Shown: piece after piece, positions 12,407-26,639 of the stretch
How the letters are laid out: the number at the start of each line of letters is the position of its first letter
Numbering within the stretch: the stretch's first letter is position 1
Origin: Xanthoparmelia taractica
Lineage: Eukaryota > Ascomycota > Lecanoromycetes > Lecanorales > Parmeliaceae
DNA: 64,000 nucleotides
Direction: 5' to 3'
Assembly: GCA_033085395.1 (NCBI GenBank)
Contig: JANQBS010000030.1
Span: 186,001-250,000, forward strand
Program-made: the position numbers and the translations under genes
Notes under the pieces: generated by a model
Databases searched by the model: none
What the model saw: the letters and a program-made list of their open reading frames with translations, nothing else
Told to the model about the DNA's origin: nothing

Positions 12407-12561
12407 TGCAACACCAAGTCGGCTTACCTTCCCAATCGGGACTAGCCTCTACAGGCCTTGGCGTCCCTTATAGATATTTCTTCCCAGATAGATAGTTTCT
12501 TCTTAGACTTAATTTATTCGTTATATATTATTATTAACTTAATCTAATTGTAGTTCTAATA
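12407..12561 (+). repeat. 5' LTR of the outer gypsy element
   Basis: Matches 25711-25865 closely, sharing blocks such as GACTAGCCTCTA and GGCCTTGGCGTCCCTTATAG. Starts TGCAACACC and ends TTCTAATA, where the partner has TGTAACACC and TTCTAACA. The differences are mainly transitions. The exact left edge could lie a few bases upstream because a MITE adjoins it. Confidence 0.8.
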
Positions 12562-14610
12562 TTAAATTAAGTCTTATCTTTTTACTACGCTCGTAGAACG
12601 TGCGAGCTAAAAGAATTCGTTTATAATATAGTCGACGACTTCGAAAGATATTAACACGTATTACTTTAGAACTAATATCTCTTAAATTATATGAACGTAT
12701 TATTAGAAGATTTAAATTATATATAATTATTAAAGACTCGTAAATAAGCGAGATTAAAGAAATTATAGCAAGATAGCTTTTAAATTATACGAAGTGTCTT
12801 CTTTTAATTAAATATTAATAGCGTATTATAATTAAAATTAACTTATATTAATTATTTAGATAGATTAAAGAATTATATTTTAACGACTCTTAATCTTTAT
12901 AACGTATCGAACGATTAAGAAATAAATATATAAGTTTCTCGCAAAGAATCTCACTATAAAATTAATATAATCTTAATATATCTATTTAATACTTAATCCC
13001 GCAACGTGACTATAAGTTACGCGATTAATCTATCGATTAGTATACTCTAAACGTGTTTCTAGCACGATTTAGTCGTTTTATTACTAATTAATATAGTAGT
13101 TAAAGTTATATATATTTATTAGTAAATATCTTTTATATAATTTACTTCTTAACGCCTCGCATTAATAGAGCGTTTTCTAAAGTCTATTCGCCGATAAGTA
13201 TATTTTATTTAAATAATTATTATTTGTATTTTAATTAACTTAGGGCACTTACTATAAACTTAGTTAAGTTCGTTCTTATCGTATTAATTTTAATTTTAAC
13301 TCTATCGAATTCTATATAAAAAAGTAATTCTATTTAAAAAATCGAAGAAAACTATTATTTTCTTATATAATCGAACGATATCTTAATATTATATATTTAA
13401 TAATCTATTTATAATCTCTATAGAATATCTCGTAATTCGAAGTAAAGCGCGAAAGATCTTTAGGCGAGTATAGATCCCGTAGTCTATTCTACGTTATCCT
13501 TTAATCTAAAACGTTATCTTAAAAATATTCTAAATTAACGAGTATCAATATTATCTAAAAACATTTCTCGCGCGTCTAAGAATCTTATCTTCGTCTAAAA
13601 TATAGTTACTTAAGAATAACTAATTTAGTAAATTAATACGAACTCTAAAGAGTTTTTAATTATTTTAAATAAGCTTCGCGAATAGCGCGATCTTAAGATA
13701 AAAATTATTTAATTATACGATTTCTTGCTTAAAGAAAATACGAATTATAAGCTAAAATATAAAAAAGAATAAAGAAAGAAGAAGACTAGAATTACACTTA
13801 ATCGACTTTAAGTAACTTATAATTATTTATAATAATAAGTGTAGAATCTCTAGAACTAACTCTAAAGATCTCGTAAGAAATTTATTAATTCGATATAAAT
13901 TTAAATCTTAGCTAGACGCTTCGAAAAGTTCTCTTATTCTTGAATATTAATTAACGATAAAGAATCTTAATAAAATAATTAAATTAGTTAAATATCTAAT
14001 AAGTTATAGATTAATTAAGATTATTTCGATAATAAGATAATTAGAATCGCTTACGTTAAGTTACGCATTAATAAAAAGTAGCTAAAGTTATCTATACTCG
14101 ATCTTATCGTCTGAGCTTCGATCTCTATTAAACTATTAATAAGATTTTAAATAATCTATAGAAGTTATTCGAGAACTCGAATCGTGAAGTAAATAGAGTC
14201 TATAAGTATAAGATCTTAAAGTAGAAAGATCTTTTATTTAGCGACTTCTATTAAGACTTTAGATATCTTATTATAAAGTTTAACTTCGAGATATAAATAA
14301 AAAGCTCGTCTCTTATCTTCGTACTATCTAAGTTAACTTCTCTATCGAGTTTATTATAATATTCGCTCTAAAAGTATTCTTAACTTAAATAGATAATAAG
14401 TATTATATTATATATTAAAAAAAGATAATTAAGAAAGCTAAAAAGGTAATAAATAAAATACGAGTCTTTAAGCGTGTAACGTTTATATCTAATTCTATTA
14501 ATATCTTTTTTTCTTAAACGAATCTAATTTCTTAACGCTCTTTCTTTTTTATTATAAAGTAATAATAGCGAAAGACTATTAAGAATTAAAAGAAAAATAT
14601 CTACTATATT

Positions 14611-14773
14611 TGTTATGGAAAATGATCTTGGGATTGATGGTTGAAAAATCTATGGAATTCTAAGGGCCGCAGTGGCGGAGATCTGCTGGGAAACTAATAC
14701 AAATTTGGCCTAGCTTCCCCGTTCCTTCCCCGATCTTTCGAAATGCCTTTGGCATATAGAAAAACCGTGACAA
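14611..14773 (-). repeat. 3' LTR of the nested chromovirus
   Basis: 163 bp, TGTTATGG...GTGACA. Over 85% identical by eye to 21417-21578, with differences mostly of the G-to-A and C-to-T type. It retains blocks such as TTGGCCTAGCTTCCCCGTTC. Confidence 0.88.
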
Positions 14774-17700
14774 TATCCCACAACAACAAGAAAAAAATAA
14801 GCGACCTCGCTTGCTTAGATATCGCTGAAAGTATATAGTGTAGAAGTAGTTAGAATATACAATAATAACAACACAATCATTAATTAATATCTTCCTTCAA
14901 TAATCACACAAATACTATCGAGTAAAGAGAAATAATTCTCGATTAGCAATACTCGTTGAGTCGTTTAAATATAGCGATAAGGTGAGTAAATATAATGTGA
15001 GTGTCATGAGAATATAGTATTTGCTATAATATTAAGTGTGTTTTTTAGGCTTACGAAGACATCGTAATTTAAATAACATTAGCAGTAGCGATTGCATCCT
15101 TATATTACTATACTAAGTCATCGAAGTTAATAAGATCTTTGGCGTTATATCACTGATTATATTTAGGCCCGTATTTTAATCATCTAATAAGATACTACGT
15201 GATAAAGTCTCTACCTTTTCGAATAACTCGCTTATTAAGAATTTGCTCTACTTCCCAGGACTTATACTCATTAATATCTCCTTTCACATACACATTATCT
15301 GGCTGATTAGAGATAGAACAATTATACGAGTTAGAGTCAGAAGCAGGGGTAGGCTCTAATTAAGCAATGCTAAAAACTAAATATATATTTCAATACCCTA
15401 AAATAGCTAATTTATAGACCTATTTGCCAATCTTCTATAATATTTCGAAAGAATTAATATACTACTGAGATAGCTTAATAATAATAACAGCAGTGATAGA
15501 GATGAAATAGTCTTTATGTAGTCGTAAATAAGCCTAATCGCCCTACTTAAGAAACATTAATTAATGCTTTCTATTATAGTAATATTTTTGATTTACCTAA
15601 GTAAATAAAATAGCGTTAGCTATCTAAATACGAGCAACGATAGGCTATAATAGAGATATAGTAACTTCTCTAAGCAGATCAAGTGGCCTGTTAAATTAAA
15701 ATCTATAAGTTAGTTCGTTAAGGGTTTTGTTGTTAATCGTAGTTGAGATCGAGTTATTAAATAGAGCTTATATTCGTGAAAGAACTAACGGCCAGAGAGC
15801 GAGATTCTACATAATATATAGATAGAATCGTAGTACTATTTCCGCTATTTGATTAGTTCTCTCGCTACTTTTATTCGTCTAAGAATAATAGATAGTCGAA
15901 TAAAGTAAATTCACTCCAAGCTTCTTAAAGAGCTTCGACTAAAGCTTAGAAAGAAACTTCCTATCACGATCCGTGAGCAAAACCCTTAAGATTTCTTAGT
16001 CCATAATATTAAGCCTATCAAGCAATGCAGTAGTTTATTAGGCGATAGAGTAATTCTTTTTGTCAGACACGAAAGTCACTTTCTTTATGAACTTATCTAT
16101 CATAGAAAAAATAATATTAAACGCCTTATTTACTAATTTTAGAAGTGTTAAAATAAAATTCAAAGTAAGTGTATAAAACGATATTAGCGGAGACTCGATT
16201 AACTATAGAAAGTTATAAGGGCGATATTAGCGTGTTTGAAGAATAAGGCATTAAGAATAAAATCTAATGTACTGCCGAAGATATTTGATTAATTTATAAA
16301 TATATCAAATATTCGAAATCTTCTTATAAGACTTCTCAAATCTCAAATAATTATCTTTATAAGCTATTTTAAGAACGATTTTAATTATACTTTAAGATAT
16401 ATAAAGACGCTATACGTCGATAAGCTTACTAATATGAAAGAAAAGATTTTAATATTTCTATATCGTATCTATATTTCTACCACGAATAAAAGAAAGACCG
16501 ATAACGTCCTCGTTGATATTCTTATTCTTAGTTATTAAGGTAGAGATTCTAATATAAAATAGATCTATCTTATAGCTATTTTCGAGGCCTTCAAGAAACG
16601 TAGAACTTATCTCCATAAGTGTAATAGTGAAGAGAGTATCTAGCTCGTTATGCTTATTAGAAAAAGATATATTATTAGCACTTGCAAGCCTTAAAAGTGC
16701 ATTAAAAACAATATACTCTTTTTCAGGCTTATATCGAACATCGAGACGAAATTATCTAAGAAATTGAGAAGCTCTAATAAGACGAACGTTTATTCTTATA
16801 ATGAAATTTGTTAAGGTAATCGATAATTATCTCATAATATCCAGAATGGTAGAATAATCTATTTGAATAATAGTAGTATGCTTTAATAAGTCTATCAGGT
16901 GCCTTATTTTCTTAAGCACCTAGATAAAGTCTACTACTTCTACCTCTATTAGTTAGTAGTTCTTCTTAGCTTAAGTTAGACCTCGAGAAAAAAATATAAT
17001 TATTTAAATCGCAGTGCGAGAAGGTTATTTTAAGCTTGAGTTTAAGCTTAAGTTTAAATTAAATTCTTTATTCTTAATATAGAAAATCTATACTTCAAAA
17101 TCGAATTCTTTAAAGCATTTAAATCTATTCAAATTAATTTATTAAGATCGTTATAAACAAGTATCGAAGATCGAGATAATACTACTTATAAGCTATTAAA
17201 ACTTACTTATTCTAGCTTAGTTAACAAAGATAATTTAAAGCGTAAAGAATAGATACAACGGGGATTATCTTTCGACGAAGCTTCTTTCAAAAGCCTTATC
17301 TTAAGATTCTATAAAGGTGCTATAAGCTATATATAGTAATAAACTAAGCTACGAAGATAGCTAGTCAAATCAAGATAATGCTCTAAATCTTCAAGAGTAG
17401 CGGGATAATTTAGCTTGATAATCGCTTTGAGTATATTATCTATAGTAGCTATTCTCAAAGAATCAATATATCGATTAAATAGATTAATATTTAAATATCT
17501 TAGAAAGATCTTTTTAGGAACGATTAAAATATTATATTTCACTAGAAGTTAAAAAAGCCTTCTTAAGTGATAGAGATACTTAGAGAAGCTACCAGATCCA
17601 ATAACAATATTATCAATATAGGCCTATGCGAAGTCCTTGAGAGCTCTCAGAATATAATTAATCCTTCTTTATACGTAGGTAATTAAGTTCATATATTCTA

Positions 17701-20700
17701 TAATTGAAATATTAAATATTTTCTGTCCTCGGTACGTGACTATAATAAGTATATATCGAAAGTCGGAATATATAAGCCACTAATAGAAGAATAATACTAT
17801 ATTTAATACTATCAAGTGCGTACAATCAAGCAATTTTGAGATAATATCTAATTAAAGAGATACGAGATAAACGTCTAACACAATAAGATCGTTTAGGCCT
17901 CGAATATTAATCACAGCCCTATCTTTTCTTTTATTATTAGACAAAATTTTCTAAATAACGAATATAGAATAGCTAAACGAAGTTAATTACTTTATATACT
18001 TCAGACGGCCTTGCTGTTGAAGAGCATCAAAGATTTTATTAATTACTATCTTATCTACTAGTTCAAGGAAATAGACTTTCGCTCTTTTATTAGATAGTCT
18101 TAACTATTAGTTATCCCAAAGAGAAAGCTTTATTTATTTATTCTATAACACTTTAATAAAACCTTTATTCTTCTAGAGAGATGAAAACTTATCAACTAAG
18201 TCAGTTAATTGCTACTTTTTTAGCTTATTTTTATAGATTATCACATCGTTAAAAAGCTTTAATTTCATTATTTATACAAAGATATCAATTAAAACATAAT
18301 TAATTAAAGACGAGAAATTATTAGCTAAACTTATTAACGTAACAATCGTAAAAGTGACTACTTTCTTCACTCAACTCGATAAGATAAAGAAGACGTTTTC
18401 GTAGTCGACTTCTCGTAGCGTTTCCAGGTGTAATTTCTTAAGAATTTACACAACATAATTAATCTCATTTTTGACTATCACACCGATAATATTGATATCA
18501 ATTATATATATATACATAATTAAATTATACTACTTTGCAGGTTCGAAAATAAAGTCCCTATCAGATAGATTCTTAAGCGTAATAACAGACAGAATTTGCT
18601 AAGCTCTCGATGCAATAGTAAGTGCCTTTTATGCTCGAATTAACCGTTTTGTATACTAATCGATATTATAAATTATAATTTTAATAATAATATCACAACT
18701 ATTAATACGAGCCTCGTTTCTACTTATATCAAATATAATCTTCTTCAATCCCATAATATTATTCCTTATTAATAGATTTACCTTCAAATTATTAATCAAA
18801 TAAATTTCTCTTACAATACAAGTAAGGACCTTATTGTTATCCCTTTTGAGACCTGAGAGATACATTAAAATAAGCATATATTTATCGATATTATGCATTA
18901 CAGAATCAAGCCCTTTGACACGCAGATAAGATAATATCTTTCTAATTTCCACATTAGAAAGAAGAGATAAAAGTTATTGCTTATCGACCAATATCACATT
19001 AGTCCCTAAATCAATATAATCTTTCTTATTCTTAACTATATTCGGCATAAATCGTAATAAAATATAAGCGTAATTTCAGTCACGAAAGCTAAAACCAGTG
19101 CTTAATTCAACTCTATCCTTAAAGTCGAACTAAATAATTTCCATAACAAAAGCATCGATATTCGTTTATATATTTGCCGGCGATTTAATAGAAGATTAAT
19201 ATTCAGCTCGCAAATACTTATACAATTTCGACTTAAAAGAGAAAGTCAAATTACAATTTCTACAATACGTTTAAATACCCATAAATTTAGCAAAAGAATC
19301 ATTATGATATTAATTATTTAACTTATTAAAATTATAATCTAATTACTACTCTTAATAATTATTAATTTTAGTATTCTATTAAAGCGTATTTTCTTCCGCT
19401 TGACTAGAATTCTTTTACTTATTTTTAGTCGCTTCTACTTAATAAGTAGCGACCTTAGATCTAAAATTCTACTGAAATTGTTAACGATTTCCTTCGAATT
19501 TTCGATCTACTTAATCGAATTAATTTATTTATAATAGTCGATTCGTTAAATCTAACGTGTTTTGTTACTCTTTAGCTTACATAAAAGACCTTTAATTTAT
19601 ATCTTGCTACGGCCATAAATTATAGCGAGAATTTAATTAATAGTCGTACTACTAAGGGCGATAAGTATTCTAATCAAAGAAGTTAAAAGATCGAAATAAT
19701 TGCTACTGACGATACGACTATCCGTACTACTACTACTATTCAAATAACTAAGAAGAATTAAATTAATTCTACTAACCTTAACGAGTTGAATTAAAAGCTA
19801 AATTTAAAAGGCCTTGCTAAAATACACTAAAGGCATTTCGATAGATATTCTCACGCTAATTCTACTAATACTATTACTGAGACTTTTAAACGAAAGTCTA
19901 ATATTAATACTACCTCGTATATAGCTTAAACTAGACTACTTTCTTCATATTAAGCATTTGAATAAAGCTTATAATAATAGTAGCTGCATTTAATAAATCA
20001 ATAAAAACACGTAATTCCAACATAATTCCCTGATAGACAAATATCAACTAATTTTGAATACCATTAATATCAGCTAATTTAACGTGTCTAACGATTACTT
20101 ACATATAGCTAGCAGGCTCACGGCGCGCTCGAGCATCTGCTAATATATACTTTTCTACAATTAGATTCGAGAGTGCCACGTCTAGTAATTCCTTGAATCT
20201 TGCAGAGAGAGCTCTACATTATTCTTTCACTCCACTATCTTCTACTCGAAGGCCTCTCCGCTCCAAATTTGATAGCTCTAAGATATATCAAGCAAGTGCA
20301 GAACCACGAAAACAAGTATTTACATTGATACGAACTATAGCTTCTTCTTTCATAGCTATCAAATCATAAATTCTTTCAACAAATAGAATCACACTACGAT
20401 AATATACGTTCTTTCCCACAGTTATTATCTCACTCTCTTCGTAAGACTTATTTAGAAAAGAATCGAAATAGCCAAGTTCTATAGCATTCCATTTACTATT
20501 AGAACTCGGCGTTCTCACTATAGTCGATCCGAGTTCTTCTAACTCTCCTAGCGAGCTTTATTCTCTTCTAGATTCGATAGATAAATGCAAGTTATTAATA
20601 ACATTTGTAACAACGAAGTTAACAGCATTATTAATCATATCTTATAATTATTAAACTATGAAATTAATAGTTATTTTAGGTGTAATTTGACTTAATAACC

Positions 20701-21416
20701 TACGATGAAAAGAGTTCGAATCACCAATAGTAGTATTCGTAATCGTTGATTTTTCACGGCTTTCTAATAAAGACGACGATAAAGAAAACAAATTATTTAA
20801 TAAAGAATCACGATTATTATCAATAAAATTATTATTAGTATTAGTAGAATTATTAATAGAATTATTATTAATTAATAACGAATTAGATATATTCTTAGTA
20901 GAAAAAGAACCAAAGAGTAAGTTTCTAAGAGACTAAGTGACTTTTTCAAGACGTCGAATAAATTTACGAAAAGTAAATTTATTAACGACTTAATTAAATA
21001 GTCGACGATCTTAAATTAAGAAATAAGTAATCGTTCTTAATAAATTAGTAGTAGAATTAATTAGCCTAATAGACCTAAGAGTGTTAAACGTAAGATGCTT
21101 ATAAATCTCTTTAATATCGTCAAATATCAAATTAGCGTATTTATAACCAATAACAATAAATTCCTGAATATCAAATGCGAGGCTAAATATTTATCTATCT
21201 ACTAAAGTAGTCAGCGTTAATTTATAAGGCAAAAGAAGTAAAAATAAGAGAGGCTTTTAATAGATAAGAAGCAAAGAAAAGCTAATAAGATCTTACTAAT
21301 CTAATAGCTTACTTATTTAATAAATTCGATAACGATAAGTGAGATATAATAATAAAGAACACCTTCTAAATCGATTCGATTATCATTTAACATCGAATTC
21401 GACGTTACTATCATAT

Positions 21417-21578
21417 TATCATAGAAAATAATCTTGAGATTAATAATTAAAAAATCTATAAAATTCTAAGGGCCGCAGTGACGGAGATCTACTAAGAAAC
21501 TAATACAAATTTGGCCTAGCTTCCCCGTTCCTTCCCCGATCTTCCGAAATACCTTTGGTATACAGAAAAACCGTGACA
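21417..21578 (-). repeat. 5' LTR of the nested chromovirus
   Basis: 162-bp partner of 14611-14773. Several G-to-A changes relative to the other copy (for example AATCTTGAGATTAATAA against GATCTTGGGATTGATGG) suggest that RIP hit the two LTRs unequally. Confidence 0.88.
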
Positions 21579-24500
21579 ATCTTTATTATAAAAAGAAATA
21601 CTTATTATTCGCTTATCTAAAATGAGAATTTTCTTATTAAATTAATAAGATAGAAAATTAGAATAAAGAGAATTTCGTGAAATCGAAGTCTAAATAATTT
21701 AATTTGAGAAATTTATAATCTTATTTATAATTACGAATTAAGATAAGATTTTATTCTTATATAATTTAAAAGAGACTCGACGTAACTTATTCGTATCGAA
21801 ATTATTTCTAGTCTAAAAAAGTCTAACTTTTTAAGAGAAGGTTTATTACGTTTAAATTCTTATCGATATCGAGATTATTAGATACGCGTTTATTAATAAA
21901 CGTCTAATTTACGAGATTTATTAATTATTAGATATATAACTCGTTTCTCTTATAAAGTCTAGACTAATTCGAGACTATAACGAGTAACTTAGTAAGAAAC
22001 TTATTATTTATATTATATACTTAAATCTTATTCTTTCGAGATATAAAAAATTTATAGTCTTAATACTTATAGCGAATTTAGAATAATATATAATTATTTT
22101 AGATAAATTATAAATAAATCGCTTTAATATACTTCTAGATATAAGTAATAACTCTATTCTCTTTCGAGATTATTTATTATAAACTTCTTTTATTTCTCTC
22201 GTCTATCTCTCTATTAAATTAATACTCTTAATTAAGACTTCTAAATTAATTAAATCTCGATTAAAGATTCTTACTCGCTCTTAATCTATATCTAAGAATT
22301 ATTTATTCTCTATTTATAGTATCGCTATTATTCTCTTTGCGATATTAATTAAATAGACGAAGTATTCTAGAACTTAGTTATTCGCGATATCGATAAAAGA
22401 TATCGATCGAGAAATAGCTTATAACGCTAAGTCTAAAGCGAAGAAAATTAATTTTTCTTTAATAAAGACTACTATTTAGAATTTAAATAACGTTAAAAAA
22501 TAACTTTCTTTTAAGTATTAAAAGTTTCTAAACGTTTTTAATCGTTTTAAAATTAATTAACTCTCTTCGCATCGCCCTTATAATTATAAGATCGAGTTTA
22601 TTAATAACTTTAAGTCGCCTAAAAGTCGCGTTTATTATATATTTTTCTATAAACTTTAAAAGATTAAAGAGTATCTAATAAATAATCTATTTAAGAACTT
22701 TATCACCTTTAATAAGACTTTTTATTTATTATCGATTCTATTTACCTTAAAGATTAACGATAATTTTTATTTTTATATAAATTATCGGAAATTAAATATT
22801 ATAACGAAACGTAATTAATATTTACTTTCTCTAATAAAGAAAGTTATTAATAAAATTAAAAAATATCGATATTTTATCCGCCTAGATATTATCGCTATAT
22901 TTAATAAGCTACGAATAAATCTCGATAATAAGAATTATACGATCTTTATTATAGCCCTCGAAGTTTATAAGTATTAAGTATTACCCTTTAAACTAATAAA
23001 TAAATCAAGCACTTTTTAATAATATATTAATAATATTTTATTTAATTTTCTAAACGACTTCTATTAAGTCTATTTAGACGATATTTTTATTTATAATTAA
23101 ACGAAGACGAAATATTAAAAGCACGTTAAATAGGTTCTTTAATGTTTACGAAAGATTAATCTATAGACTAATATTAAGAAATACGAATTCGATATAAAAG
23201 AATTATATTTCTAGGTGTTATTATATTAGAAACTAATCTACGAATAAATTCTCGTAAGATCGAAGTTATATTTAATTAAAATATCTCTATAAATTTAAAA
23301 GAGATCTAAGACTTTATAAGATTTATAAACTTCTATTAACGCTTTATTTATAAGTTTTCTAAGTTAATTAGATCTCTAATTAATCTTATAAAAAAATACT
23401 TTCTTTATTTAAAATAAAATTTATACTAAATTATTCGAAAATCTTAAAAAGTGTGTAATTATTATCTTAATTCTACGTTATTTTAATTTTAAACGTTAGA
23501 TTATTCTTAAGATTAATTCTTTTAATTATATACTAAGAGAAATCTTATCTTAATATAACGACGATAAAGTTTTATATTCGATAATATTCTATAATAAAAA
23601 TATAATTTTAGCGAAATATAATTATTATATTTATATTAAAGAATTACTAGCGATTATTCGATACTTCGAATATTAATAATTAAAATTAGAATATATCGAG
23701 CTATTTATTTAAGTATTTATTAATTATTAGATCTTAAAAACCTTTATAAAAAATAAGAAGCTTACACGCTATTAAGCTCGCTATCTAGATATTCTATCTA
23801 AATTTAACTTTTAGATTATCTTTCGTACTAGAACAATTAATAGTAAGGTCGACGCCTTAATAAAAATATTATTATCTATTTTAGCGAACGAAGTAAATAA
23901 AAGAAATTAATATTAATATTAAATAATTCTTATCTCGAATCGCGTCTAAATTCGAGTTATAGAAGTTAAAGAAGATCTATTTAAACGAATTTAAAAGATT
24001 AATTAAAAGAATTTTATATATAACGAATTTCGTAAAGCGATAGATTATAATTAGATTAAACTTTATAATTACACGCTAAATAGATATCGTATTATCGATA
24101 AAGTACTCTTTAAGAACGAATTATTATAGATCTCGATTGAGATTTATATAAAGCTATTAAGAGAGGTTTATAATTAATCTTCTAGCGATTACTTAGAAAT
24201 ACGAAGAATAATTAACTTATTTCTACGTTATTATTATTGGCCTAGCTACATCAAAACGATTAAATAATATATTCGTAACTACTATTACTATTAACGTAGT
24301 AAAGTCTTATGGGATAAAATAAATGAATTATTAATATTATTCTTAATTTCTCAAGGTCGTTAATAAGATATTTCTATAAACTTTATCACCGACCTATCGC
24401 TATTAGACGATTTTAACGTTATCTATATTCTTATATATCGTCTTATAAAGAAATATTATTATATATCGTATTATTAAAAAAATAACGATTATTTATTCGA

Positions 24501-25710
24501 AAAACTTATTTGAATTCTTATATAAAATCTCTTTCGACTATACGAGTTATTATGATCTCTCATATCGAATAGAAGTATATAATTTATATCTACACTTTAA
24601 AAAAGCCTCTATAAGCGACTACGCATTAAGATTAACTTATTTATCGTCTATTATTCTAAAACGAATAATTAGATCGAGAGAACTAATTAGAATATAAAGC
24701 GAGATCTTCGTATTTATTATAATTATTTATAAGACGATTAAGTTAAATAAATTCTTATAATGAAATTTAATAATAATAATATCTCGTTCGCTATATTCCT
24801 TAGTTTCTTCTATTTCAATCGAGGTTTTTATTCTTATATATTCTTCGATTGAGATTATACTTTCTACGAGATTACACGCGAATATTTATAAGTCTTAAAG
24901 GTAAAAGATATTATAATTAGAATAAAAAAGATTTTAAAATTTAAACGATTATAATTAGAGAGAACACGTAGGGTTATAAAAGTATAGGCGAATAAATATC
25001 GTAAGAAGATTACTTACTATGTGAGCGATTAAGTCTAGCTATTATTAAAAAATATTAGAATCAAACGTCTCTATAAAAACCTCGAAGATAAATAACTTAA
25101 TTTATATAGAGTTCTTAAGCGAGTCGATACCTTATATTATTTAAAGCTTTCTTATAATATAAGAATTTATTTAGTCTTTAGTCTTAAGATGCTTAGATCT
25201 ATAGTTATAAACTCTCTATTAAAATAGAAGCACGATCTTTTTAGATCTATAATAGTTAACGAGAAAAAATTATAAGATATAAATAATATATTAAACTTTA
25301 GGCGTTATTTAGGCAATTTTAATATAAAGTTAAATAAATTAATCTACATAAAGATAATAATTAATATTATACGAATTAAGATAAATTCGAAGACTTTAAG
25401 AAAGTAATAAATAAATTTTATAGACGATATTTTAATAAATCGCGCTAGGCTTAATAGAAAATTAGATTACGATTAGTTTTTACTTATTATTTAAATTTAT
25501 TTACTAATACTACGATAGACTTAGCGGAGAAGCCCGACTCGATTAAGCTTCGAGTAAATCGAAACGTCTCACATCTCGTCCCTATATTAGTATACGTTTC
25601 TTCTAGGCGTTCTAGATCGTTTCTTTATATAAATACTATTCTTTTATAGCGCTAAAACATCGCTATTCGAGGAGAGAAATAATATTACGAGTGTAACGAT
25701 TATATAGACC

Positions 25711-25865
25711 TGTAACACCAAGTCGACTTATCTTTCCAATCGAGACTAGCCTCTATAGGCCTTGGCGTCCCTTATAGATATTCCTTCCTAGATAGATAAT
25801 TCCTCCTTAGACTTAATTTATTCGTTACACACTATTATTAACTTAATCTAATTGCAGTTCTAACA
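25711..25865 (+). repeat. 3' LTR of the outer gypsy element
   Basis: 155 bp, TGTAACACC...CTAACA, direct copy of 12407-12561. Composition returns to normal about 300 bp after it, at the edge of the gene-rich DNA. Confidence 0.8.
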
Positions 25866-26639
25866 CGCCCATAAAATTATTTATTTTATAAAAGATTTTT
25901 ACTTACTTTTTTTAACTCTAATAAATTTTTATAATTTTCTTTAAAATATAAAGTTTAACTTACGCTTTTTAAATATATAAGAATTATTAAATTTTTTATC
26001 TTATAATTTTAGAGATATATATTTAATTTAAGTTATCTCGCTCTCGAAATACTTTTAACTTACGTATTCTAAATAAGATTCGTTAGAATATACACTTATA
26101 TCTAAATAATATAATAATTTTATAAAAAGATGTTACTATATTAGAATAATAAACTTTTTTGATGTTCGGTCGAAACCCCTGACTTTTGGACCCCGACGAC
26201 GAGGGATTTCGATCGGGAAGTGGAGATGCGGCGCTTTGTCATAAAGTCTCCGATGACCCGCAAGGCACGGGTGAAGCTCCATTCAATACGTTGAAGACGT
26301 GGGGTGCGCAGGCTGTGTCGCTGTGGAAGCAATCTCAATATCAAGGCCACCCTTGAAGGAGGTAACCACCGTCTGCCAATTGTGTCCATTTGGAACGGAG
26401 CATATGAGGCCATGGCCCATCTACCAACCTTATTTATACAGATGGGCCCCTCGTTTTACACAGACAAGTACAGATCAACCTTAGACAACCATTCATCTGC
26501 TCTGAATTTCCACCGCCACTGCCCAAAAGAAAGTCTCCATGAATCCAGCCGGCTTACCCAAACTCACACACCCAGGCATCTCTTTCATCTTTTCTCAAGC
26601 CAACGCTGGCTTCCAATGGCATTGCCTCACTTGTCTATA
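25866..26639. other. Isochore border and intergenic DNA
   Basis: From 25,866 to about 26,150 the sequence is still AT-rich, RIP-type DNA. It changes within a few tens of bases to balanced composition at about 26,155. The remainder, to 26,639, is the downstream region of the minus-strand gene ending at 26,640. Its short open frames overlap each other on both strands and look non-coding. Confidence 0.6.

Larger units (their letters stand above)
14611..21578 (-). mobile_element. Nested Ty3/gypsy chromovirus with integrase chromodomain
   Basis: Direct LTRs at 14611-14773 and 21417-21578 (TGTTATGG...CCGTGACA) enclose about 6.6 kb on the minus strand. Read through stops from high to low coordinate: gag region about 20-21 kb; aspartic-protease region 18,656-18,952, still open for 98 codons, with an REIYLINNLKVNLLIRNNIM block; RT near 17,550-17,640 reading FAxAYIDNIVIGSGSF, continuing into the open 71-codon stretch at 17,327-17,542 with DLEHYLDLTSYLRSLVYYY. 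A chromodomain at about 15,110-15,310 reads SWEVEQILNKRVIRKGRDF and later YGPKYNQxYNAKDLI. The flanks ATATT (left) and ATCTT (right) are one mismatch from a target duplication. It sits inside the outer gypsy element and is therefore the younger insertion. Confidence 0.88.
12407..25865 (+). mobile_element. Outer Ty3/gypsy retrotransposon, interrupted by a nested element
   Basis: Direct 155-bp LTRs at 12407-12561 and 25711-25865 enclose a plus-strand gypsy element whose own length is about 6.5 kb once the inserted 14611-21578 element is removed. Read through stops, pol is clear. RT near 22,770-22,960 reads YRKLNIITKRN and later FIRLDIIAIFNKLRIN (consensus YR-LN-IT--N, FTKLD). The active-site block near 23,060 reads YLDDIFIYN. 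The integrase zinc-binding region near 24,220-24,310 reads RYYYWPSYIKTIKQYIRN (the Q is a stop in the sequence), then INFITDLSLLDDFNVIYIL. A C-terminal block near 25,000-25,130 ends LKRVDT. Gag and protease would lie in 12.6-14.6 kb, where stops are too dense to define them. RIP has destroyed all frames. Confidence 0.85.

Noticed and set aside
17327..17542. 71-codon minus-strand frame as a gene of its own
   Set aside because: It is a surviving stretch of the nested gypsy reverse transcriptase (DLEHYLDLTSYLRS block), not an independent gene.
18656..18952. 98-codon minus-strand frame as a gene
   Set aside because: It matches the aspartic-protease region of the same gypsy element, with stops on both sides from RIP.
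1..26150. CRISPR array or bacterial operon in the AT-rich half
   Set aside because: Repeats there are LTRs, TIRs and a short minisatellite without regular spacers; the context is fungal.
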